64,000 nt of DNA, from contig CM037837.1 of the NCBI GenBank assembly GCA_021234535.1, positions 8,489,218 to 8,553,217 on the forward strand. The letters run 5' to 3'. The notes under the pieces were generated by a model that searched no databases, had not been told where the DNA came from, and saw nothing but the letters and a program-made list of their open reading frames with translations. This document shows positions 55,704-64,000 of this stretch, one piece after another. The position numbers and the translations under genes are program-made. This stretch comes from Stichopus chloronotus (Eukaryota; Echinodermata; Holothuroidea; Aspidochirotida; Stichopodidae). Position 1 is the first letter of the stretch. Each line of letters begins with the position of its first letter.

Positions 55704-57044
55704 GAACGATGGTTTACATACCACTCACGGCTTTGACATAATCTAGTTTGACTGCAGAAGATGATGATGCAGCAGATGATGATGATGTTCGTCACCATAG
55801 CAATTTAACATGAAAATCCCAATCGATTCTAAAAAGGATATGTTAAATTTGTTGCCATTATCTATTTGTCCAAATTAAGGGTGATTCATTAGTATGGTTG
55901 CATTTTCGTACACGATTTATTCACTACATTTAGTTTAACACCGTGAAGGAGAGGGAATTTTCTCCCTTCCACTTTCACTTTGCTTCATTTTGTTGAATTG
56001 TTGGCAATGTCTTGTCAACAATTCAACAAATTGAACTTTTTTATGATATTTGTTGTAAACTTTCTAACCCTTTTATGTGTCCTTATTTTTGGGACCATTA
56101 TACAGAAAATGTTTACGTAGATATAAACAAAAATATATGTGGATCCAGATCCTTGAGATGTTTACTTAAATGGCGTCTGTTCCTGTGGATCCTCAACTAT
56201 AGGCGGACAGCATCACTTTTGTTTGGGAGAGGGGGCAGAGTAACTTTTTCCCTAGAAAATTCCAACTCTACGGTTACAAAAGATGTGAAGATGACCTGCG
56301 GCTTTAAATACTAACTTAACCCTAAAAAAGGAGGGGGGGGGGGGTAAAATTGATGCAGTGACACCATTGAAAACACAAACACGGTTTGACGTAATCAGTG
56401 ATTGTTTAAAATGACGAAAAACCAAAACAACAAAACAATGTACAACTATCTGGTAAATGAAGTAATACGGTTCGAATTGAATTGACATTAAAAATATGTC
56501 AGCTATACTAGCAGAAGGGTAGAACATTTCCTACTAAAACTTTGTACCCGCCCCCTCCCTATAATGAAGAAAAAACTGTATATCACGGGTGTACAGTAAT
56601 AGAATAGAATGGAACTGCATTTGACCCATACAAAGGAACTCAAATATGTTAATCTGTCAATTATCCATTACTCCGATAAAAAATAATTTAGACATGGTTT
56701 ACTAGTGCACGACTATCATTACCCCCTTAACTTATGAACAAGAATAACGGAGATGCGAAGGGTATGATAAAGATGAAAAAACAAAGGACTATTCTATCAT
56801 GAGTAACAATTCTATCATTAAAGCATTACTGGTCAACACCCTATCGGGACACATAATGATATATGTATGGTCTGGATTTCCTCATGGTCGAGAGTCCGAG
56901 GGATCTCATTGGTTTTGATATTTTTTCAAACTCAGAATACTTCAGTAAAGATGGGAATCATTTTTGAGACGTTGTCTATGTTGCAAGTAAATCAGGGGCG
57001 TCGACTGGGGTGAGGGGTCGGGTGTTGGTGGAGGGGCATGTCAA

Positions 57045-57120
57045 CCCAGTGTAAGGTGTGAGGGAGACACTAAGTGTGAGGGAGACATTCCAGTGTGAGG
57101 GAGACATTAACACACATGTC
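57045..57120 (+). repeat. ~21-bp minisatellite GTGTGAGGGAGACAYT
   Basis: Three to four units of GTGTGAGGGAGACAYTNNA. Confidence 0.8.
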
Positions 57121-57753
57121 CCCCACACACATACCCACTTTTTAACTTTAATTAAAAAAAAGAGTTTCTTTAGTGGAAGTGTTAATTTCCAAAGCTGAAT
57201 TCTAACATTAAAAAAAGATAAACTGAAATGTACAAGGACAGACAGACTTGTAAGTGCCATTTCCAGCATTATATCAAAGGCAATTTTAGAATTGAAAAAG
57301 TCCTCGGTGTGCAAAGCGGAATTTCCACTTGAGCTAGACGAAGTCTATAAAAAATATACAGCTCTGGTGAGTTTGGTTGTACAAGTGATAGGATGAAACT
57401 GACAATAAATTATCTGTATGTAATTAATAACAACGTAAAGTGTACAGCATAAAACCCATCAGTGAAATGAAACATTTTCTCACAAACAATATGTTCATTT
57501 CGATGATTTTTTTTTCCTTTTTGAGTTTGACTTGCATTTGCAATATAGCACAGTCACCCAATTGTTGAGTTAAATGCAAAACAATAAATGAAATTATATT
57601 TGACAAATGTAAAAATTTATGTGAATTTCGATGAATGTTTCACTGCATCTCGACATGTTCCCACTGACACTTACGTCTAGTACAGACAACCAGAATCGTT
57701 AGTCCGTCCGACTAGATTGGAAATGCTGATTATAGCCTTTGGCCTCTTGAAGT

Positions 57754-58050
57754 TCATTGTCCCCCTTGTTCGTTCTCCTCGGGCATAATTCGAATAGGTT
57801 CGGGTGTGTCCGGGCCAGCGCCACATCCCATCCAATACAACGCTTTTGACTTCGGATAACCTTGGTCCTTGGAGAGAGTGTCGTCATTAAATCGCCAATA
57901 ATTATCTCCTCGGAAAAAGTAAGTCTTGCCGTTTTTCCATTGGAAGGCTGACGTCACCGATGAGGGAATGCCTCTCCACTTGTCCCGAATGGTTCTCTTC
58001 CCTCCTTTGATTTTATCGATACGTTCGTTGAATATGTAAAAATGGCTCCC
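57754..58050 (-). CDS. Metalloproteinase exon F (hemopexin blade 4 and C-terminus)
   Basis: Acceptor TTTTCCGTCACAG. Completes blade 3 ([17 protein letters not shown]) and gives blade 4 ([20 protein letters not shown]), ending [12 protein letters not shown] and an acidic tail. Confidence 0.92.
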   Translation of the reverse strand, partial: GSHFYIFNERIDKIKGGKRTIRDKWRGIPSSVTSAFQWKNGKTYFFRGDNYWRFNDDTLSKDQGYPKSKALYWMGCGAGPDTPEPIRIMPEENEQGGQ

Positions 58051-61000
58051 CTGTGACGGAAAATGTGCAAAATTGTCAAAGGAAATACTGTACAACAACA
58101 GTGCTACAAATTGAATGGCCGGATCTCGAAAGAGATACGAAATAAAAGTATAGGCTTGAAATTTGGTAAATGAAACAGCCATGAATATATATATATATAT
58201 AATCTTCATGGCTGTTTCATGTTTCATTTACCATATACAGTGATACAACACTAATAAGGAGAAAATGTCCGATTTACAAAGGAGCCGGAATGACGCTTTT
58301 CTAAACAAGAACTAATGCGTGACTGGGGGGGGTGGACAAAGGGCAAAGGTTATAGCGCTGACTTTAATCATGCAATTCCCTACAGATTTCTACATTTGAT
58401 AGATGACGTCAACAGCTAATAGAAGGAATCTTGATTTTGATAAAACTCTTTCCGCAAATTTCCCGTCAGGTCTAAGCAAAATATCAGCAGAACTGAATAA
58501 ATAATATTTGTTTGGAAGGTGAATTTGGTAGTAGTTTTTAACCATTTGTCACTTAGTCTATTATGTGAGGCTTACCTTAAACACGTGTATTTTTCCGTTG
58601 CCGCCCCAAACAAATGCGGCGCTGACCGACTTGGGCAAGCCGGTTTTCTTCAGTTTCTTGGGGAAGTTTGCGTCGAGTTTATAGTTGGTATATCTCCAAT
58701 ATCGGTTTCCTGTGTGAAAATATTCGGTTCAACAAATAGTCTGCACTATTGGCACAAAACATGGTAGAATTTGCAAACAAGACTTTTCAACACTTCTCTC
58801 AGCACTTCCATTGTTACACCACGAAAAAAAAAATGCCAGACTTTCTCGATGATACATTGCAGGAATCGGTGTCTTTACACATTTATCGGGCTGAATATTC
58901 ATATTTGCTTTTGTACAATGATCAAGCCAGTCATGTTGGTATACCTGTGATGAACATGGGTCACATTCCATCCGTCAAAACTACTTTTACTGAGACAGAA
59001 CTGGGGAAACAATAACCAGTACTACTTGCAGACAAGATCACAATCATTACTCCGACAAAGTGAGAACGGATGATATTTACTTCTGGATTTGGGAACACTT
59101 TTCCGGTTGTTTGTTTGTTTTTTGCTGCCGGATATGCCGGTGAGACTATTGCATTTGCAACAAACTGCTAATAAGCATGGACGTCGGCAGGGTGTTAAAG
59201 GCTGTATTGCATCACCCTAAGCTATATTTTTACCTCCCTGAAAGGAAAATTCTCAACTGGTTCTAAGTTACAGTTCTCTTAGATTGCCAGCAAATTCGAA
59301 AGATGCAGAGCAGCTCGTATTACACAGCGTACACAGGGATCCATTGTTTTGATTACACATGTGGGGGAATGTAAGACAGGCTGAGGGAGGGACTAGAGGT
59401 AGGTGGTTGGGAGAATTCAAACTATCTGGGGTGATGCATTACAGCCTTTTAGTTTTTTGAGGGGCAAATATTGCCTATGTGGCAGTATATTAACCATCTA
59501 AGCGGAACGCTACCATCAGTTGGCAAGGTCATTCGATCTTTGAGGTCTTGTGACCTCAATGACATTTTACCTTTCTCAAAGTCAATGGCAGCTTATAACA
59601 AGAGAGCTGTACCTACCGAACAATAGTTCAAACAATATGTTACATGAAACAGCAACGAAGGGTGAAATATCGTGTTATATCTACTACGTCCTTAACGAAA
59701 TTTGGGAGAATGTTTCACCCCTCCCTGACTATAAAATATGAAGTACAGATAGACTGAGTTCGTTCGTTCGTTCTTTCCTTCGTTTACTTTTCTCTTTTTC
59801 ATACAAAGAAACAAATGTAATAATGAAATAATATCAGAAAAGAAAAAGGAGAATCTGACAAGACTTTAACTGAGTTGTCCATCCACCTTTTCGTTCGTTG
59901 TAGTACATGTGATTTTGATATGTTTCCTGTAAATGAATGAATTATTTTGGATGATCTACCGGACACTCATCAAACATATCTCTTGCTCCTTCATGACAAG
60001 CATAAAAGAATCGGCAACATGCAACTTGATTTTACCTTTGAAGATGTAAGTCTTGCCGTTCACCCGTGACGTCACAACCGCGTTAACGTTCTTAGGAGCG
60101 CCTTTATAAATGGCAGTGATCTTTTTAGGGAAGCCACTGGCAACTCCGTTATTTCGTATTCTCCAAAGATGCTTGCCTTTGAAAGCGAATACCTTGCCGT
60201 CAAATGCTGTTTTCGATATACAACAGAAGAACAAACTATATGTGTTATCACAAAGGCAGTACACTGGAAGGGTTGGAAAAGCTTGAACAAAAAAATGTTA
60301 CCCATTCTAACTCTGATTTGCAAGTATGTTATCAATTGCTTATCTCGTATCTTTAAGTCTCTCTACACGTCTTCCTCTATTAAAGAGGTCATCAGAGTTA
60401 ATTGGGACTTCTGAATAACTCTTCTTACACGAAAAAAAGAAAACTTCTTGTCATTTTGTTTGACATATGAAACACGGTGAACCGTCTCCGCGTTTTTCGT
60501 CCCCAAGTATTTCGACTATAACTGTACCCTTATTTGACTTGGTTGCCGAACATTTTCCTAGAACTGGTACGTATGAGCAATGTGTGGAACAGTAGAAACT
60601 TTTTTTTGCATATTTTTTGCATATTTCAGGAGATGATCAGCAACTTTCGTTGCAAAGTATTTTCACATTCTATGATGTCTTGTATTCCACTGACAAGACA
60701 CGCTGTGGATTAAACTGATTCCTGTTGTTAAGTGCCCACTAAATGTTAACGTACATTGATCTACGGCGTCCCATGGACTGGTACACGTGTCACGCAAATT
60801 TTCTCCAGTTCTGCCAGGTGAATCTGCTACTTCCGGTGACTCTTCCCCTGGAGGCAGACCTAAAATCCAGATCAATCCAGATGAAATCCAGATTACTTGT
60901 TGCAATTGTAAACACGCACTGATATAACTACAACAATAAAAAAAAATGCTATGTAGAAGGACATTGGGTGGTATGATTGTATTGCTATGTTACTTTTTGC

Positions 61001-62942
61001 CTAATAAACGTCACAGAAATTTTCTTTAGGTCATGATGTTTGTTTGGGCGTTTGTTAAATATAAACACTGAAGGAGTGGAGATGTTTCAAATGCATTATG
61101 TACCACGTTCTATACAATGAGACAATTTATGTACTGTGATAAGAACAATAAACATATTTTTAACAAGTTTTTTTTTATTAAGTTCTCTTTTTAAGCTTTC
61201 TTCATTATTGTTTTCGTTGTACTTGTCATCAAAGGTAGGTACTTTATGTGTGTTTGATAAGAATCATTAACCTAAAACAGTCTTTTTGACCGATTAAGAA
61301 GAAGAAACAAACCTTTACCGTACCCTTAGAGCAATTCGATTACTGTAACACCGGCGTGTTATCGTCATAAAATGTTTTGTTTGGAAGTTATAGTTTTATT
61401 AAATAAAGTACTTTTCGATAGTGGTGTACTGAATTACGGGATAAATGTGACATCAAACCTGTCATACCTTTTGAACTTCCTTTGTATTTCTTTTTATTCT
61501 CTACTGCTTTAAAAGAAACTTTGAAACTTCAAGTGAAATCAAGACTTGGGACGTTTATTTTCACATCACGTTAGGTTCAACCTACAATAAACAAAATGTC
61601 TTTTTTTTTAATCATGCTGGTGTCAAATTTCAAGGTTAAAGTACATAACTCACGATAACGATAAAGATTGTTCTAATTTCAATATCTTCTTCCGTTTAAT
61701 ATCGTCTACAATTTTCCCTGAAATATTTCCTGCTTGAACTGCTTCGTTACCATGCAGGGTCGTTGTGTAGAAAGCAGTGATCTATTTCATTTTCTTTTAA
61801 GTGATGTCATAGATGTGATTTTGATCAGATTCTTGTATCGAATACGCACCATACATTTGCTGTAAAATTCTTGTATGGTATACAGATGCATACACTTGTT
61901 GTATAGTGTTGGTAAAACATCATACGTCAGTTGTAACATTCATGTCTCGAATACACACAGTACATTTGTTGATATTTGTATGGAATATACGCCATTTATT
62001 AATTGTTTCAGTTTTGTATTGAATAAGAAATGCAAGATTCATATATCGAGTATGCACAATGCATTTGTTGTAACATAGGCCTATTTGCATTGATCACAAG
62101 GATACTCACCATACATGTGTTGAATTCCAAGTATATCATCTTCCGGAAGTTGATAGTTCTCAACGTATCCCTGGTACCAAGGATACATTAGGGCGCCCTG
62201 TACGTCTGAGTGATGCAGGCCAAAAGCATGGCCGAACTCATGGGCAGCAACGTTAAATAAGTTAATGCCATTGTAAGAACGGACAGAAAAATCTTCTTCG
62301 TCGTCAAAATGGGCCCTCCCGTCTTCTGGGAGAAAAGCATGAGCTAATGTCCCACCTGTTGATGGAGATGTGACTTAAAACGTTTAGTATAAAAACACTT
62401 CTGATGGGACTTCTTGACAAGTTTTGCCTTGACTGGACAAAGACTTTCAAAAACACACAATTAGGTACAAAATGAGACTAAATGTCTATTATAGTCCTTC
62501 AAACAATAGCAGAAAGAAATGATGATTATAATTGTATGATGGGGATAAAATAATGTCATTCCTGTCTTCCAGATAAACTGTAAAAATTGCAACTTTGTCT
62601 TACTACAGAATTTGCGGATGACTGAATGCTTCCCTTCAAGATGTGATAGGATCAAAACGAAGGTTTTCACTGAAGCTGCTGATATCAGTTAGTATATAAC
62701 GGCACATAGAGACTTACGAGGTCCATCGAAGGCATTGTGGGGCCCATCACCGTGATCGCCTGTGACAAAAGCTATCAGTAAATCTGCTTCACTGGAGTCA
62801 TCAGTTTCAGTGAATGATAACGGGGAGTGTTCAGCCCAGATGTCAAACGCCCTCTGAATGGCGTCTCCAGTCTCCGCACGTGTAAGACGAGCACTAAAAT
62901 TCTCAAAATAGTATTTCAGCTCCATGAACCGCCACTTGTTTG
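57754..62942 (-). CDS. Secreted matrix metalloproteinase with hemopexin domain
   Basis: Six phase-consistent exons: 62718-62942, 62110-62355, 60755-60859, 60036-60206, 58576-58709, 57754-58050 (392 codons plus TGA, 5' part missing). Order: catalytic start [11 protein letters not shown], structural zinc/calcium segment [14 protein letters not shown], zinc-binding [13 protein letters not shown] with the Met-turn ALMYP, a short Pro/Glu/Ser-rich hinge, then a four-bladed hemopexin domain bounded by the usual cysteine pair ([14 protein letters not shown]). It should cleave extracellular-matrix proteins. The C-terminus (…[10 protein letters not shown]) has no transmembrane or GPI signal, so it is a soluble type. 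There is no fibronectin insert. The prodomain and signal peptide lie further upstream; a candidate exon is given separately. Converges with the transporter gene. Confidence 0.92.
58576..58709 (-). CDS. Metalloproteinase exon E (hemopexin blades 2-3)
   Basis: 134 nt, phase 1 to 0: [19 protein letters not shown], then [20 protein letters not shown]. Confidence 0.9.
58780..60035. other. Metalloproteinase intron: noncoding
   Basis: No coding similarity. Contains the hairpin-like ACGCTACCATCAGTTGGC near 59503 and a CGTT-type short run near 59760. Confidence 0.4.
60036..60206 (-). CDS. Metalloproteinase exon D (hemopexin blades 1-2)
   Basis: 171 nt, phase 1-1: [49 protein letters not shown]. Confidence 0.92.
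60755..60859 (-). CDS. Metalloproteinase exon C (hinge and first hemopexin cysteine)
   Basis: 105 nt, phase 1-1, acceptor GGATTTTAG and donor [23 protein letters not shown], then [12 protein letters not shown], the start of blade 1. Confidence 0.85.
60900..61830. other. Metalloproteinase intron: noncoding
   Basis: AT-rich, no repeat or coding similarity recognised. Confidence 0.4.
61830..62108. repeat. Degenerate ~40-bp repeat ending at the exon B splice donor
   Basis: On the plus strand, variants of TTGTATCGAATACGCACCATACATTTGTTGTAA recur about six times (61833, 61871, 61942, 61975, 62036 and others). The sequence across the exon B donor (GATACTCACCATACATGTGTTG) fits the same unit. Confidence 0.6.
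62110..62355 (-). CDS. Metalloproteinase exon B (zinc-binding site)
   Basis: 246 nt, phase 1-1: [34 protein letters not shown] with the three zinc-ligand histidines and catalytic Glu, Met-turn [10 protein letters not shown], end [10 protein letters not shown]. Confidence 0.95.
62718..62942 (-). CDS. Metalloproteinase exon A (catalytic domain start)
   Basis: 225 nt, phase 1-1, acceptor [57 protein letters not shown]. The ATG at 62923-62925 is internal, not a start. Confidence 0.92.
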
Positions 62943-63172
62943 CTATTGTGTTGGAAATGTATCAACAGAAAGAACACATGCTATACAATCAGCAGGGAAC
63001 AATTAAACAAAGAAGATTAAATATAAAACATCATCAATGCGAAATATTTCCTACTGAAAAGACAGTGCTAGTCTAATGTCTGAATCACCCTTCTTCAGGA
63101 ATGTTAACAACACTATGCCTTTACTACACGGGATATTTTCAATCAATTACAGTGATGGTAATTTCTACCTGG

Positions 63173-63290
63173 TTGGATTTTTGATGGGTACCAACCACAT
63201 TTAAAACTTGATGGGTGTGAATTGCATCTTAAAGACATTTCACCCGTTTGGTAGTAGCGTTTTGGACTAGATCGAAGATCTTCTTCAAAT
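63173..63290 (-). CDS. Candidate metalloproteinase prodomain-end exon (weak)
   Basis: A minus-strand frame ends SSFKCGWYPSKIQP before AG|GTAGAA at 63172-63173, in phase 1, which fits exon A. KCGWYPS could be a degenerate cysteine switch (family form PRCGVPD) ten residues before the KW of the catalytic domain. The acceptor is not clear and the rest does not look like a typical prodomain. It may be a chance fit. Confidence 0.2.
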
Positions 63291-64000
63291 TGATTCGATG
63301 AATTGTAAACATTAAATGTCCACACGTTTGAACGACACATACATGTCCAGGCATTCTAACATCACTATCTTTTCATATATATCTGCATGTACACAGTGGC
63401 AGCAGCTGGCCGTGTATGTGTAACTAAAGCAGCTCAGTGTCGGACTTTGGGGCCTCTTAATCACTCTTGATGTACGATATTTACACCTTGCCATTTGTTT
63501 GTCTGTGTTGGATATGATTAATCCCATTTCCGTAAATTTTGCGTAGTATAAATCGTTCTAAGGAGGGAGAATTTAGATCATGAATGAGTTGGTATATATA
63601 TCCCCCTCTCGTAATGATGTCACATAACAATAAGCAAGGGTGCCACAACTGAGAACAAACAAACGAACAGTTTACACAAGGCTACACTATGATTTGAAAT
63701 TTGTTTAGTAGCTTTTCCTCAGTAATAATAATAAATGAATTTATGGAGCGCTAAAATCTACGAAATATTTAGTAGCGCTGCACAACCCTAGCGAAAAGCC
63801 AACTTGACAAAGGTGAGTCTGGCAAATGCGACTTAAACTGTGGGAGAGTAGGAGAAGGTTTTCAAAGTAGTTCTGGCAACAGCGAGGGTAAGTGTATTGG
63901 TAGAACGCAAAGTGTAGCAGATATTGACCTGAAAAGGCAGATTATCAGACAGTTAGGAGAATGTCATACCATCAATGCATTTATAACCTGTGGGTAGTAT
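63291..64000. other. Upstream of metalloproteinase: no gene recognised
   Basis: Short frames only. The 5' exons (signal peptide, prodomain) probably lie beyond the window or were not recognised here. Confidence 0.4.

Larger units (their letters stand above)
55126..57753. other. Convergent intergenic region
   Basis: Lies between the transporter end and the metalloproteinase stop, so it should hold both 3' UTRs. Two minisatellites (next entries) and a G11 run near 56330 were noted; no other gene was recognised. Confidence 0.5.

Noticed and set aside
58051..58227. N-terminal extension of the last hemopexin exon frame
   Set aside because: It runs across a good acceptor (TTTTCCGTCACAG) into intron; blade phase fits only from 58050.
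1..64000. tRNA, rRNA or CRISPR features
   Set aside because: No cloverleaf with matching A and B boxes, no rRNA similarity and no regularly spaced identical repeats with unique spacers were seen.

Overview
The window looks like intron-rich nuclear DNA from a marine deuterostome invertebrate, most likely an echinoderm (perhaps a sea cucumber). This rests on GT-AG split genes of animal families (an SVOP-type transporter, HNK-1-family carbohydrate sulfotransferases, a hemopexin matrix metalloproteinase), AT-rich introns full of small inverted-repeat elements and minisatellites, and remnants of pogo/Tigger, Ty3/Gypsy and non-LTR elements. No bacterial operons, CRISPR arrays, rRNA or convincing tRNA genes were seen. 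Species is an inference.

Layout. 1-15 kb: gene-poor and repeat-rich, with a perfect 110-bp direct repeat, a 338-bp foldback MITE, a 300-bp satellite carrying CRE and AGGTCA motifs, a pogo/Tigger transposase gene (about 9.97-11.7 kb) and a 158-bp satellite. 16.1-55.1 kb: one large plus-strand gene, an SVOP-like 12-helix transporter of 14 coding exons whose splice phases all agree (474 codons). Its first intron is 24 kb and contains, on the opposite strand, two four-exon carbohydrate sulfotransferase genes in a segmental duplication (about 16.9-22.6 and 31.1-38.6 kb), with a decayed Gypsy element, a LINE fragment, MITEs and an AGGTCA-rich satellite between or within the copies. Its second intron is filled by a 2.3-kb minisatellite. 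57.75-63.2 kb: a minus-strand secreted matrix metalloproteinase (six supported exons: catalytic domain, hinge, four hemopexin blades), convergent with the transporter.

The most notable observations concern the sulfotransferase pair. The downstream copy (33.8-38.3 kb) has an open chain of four phase-compatible exons giving a 361-residue type II Golgi-type enzyme. The other copy (18.2-22.3 kb) has the same exons but a stop at codon 38 in the 41-nt second exon. The catalytic exon and nearby intron are almost identical over about 1 kb while flanks are clearly diverged, as expected from recent gene conversion. Most of the few differences cluster at the PAPS-binding loop. Duplicated blocks are in the order A-B-C in one place and B-C-A in the other, suggesting a circularly permuted or three-unit array history.

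All calls come from reading the sequence by eye; splice sites are inferred from GT-AG signals, phase and family similarity, without transcripts or database searches.
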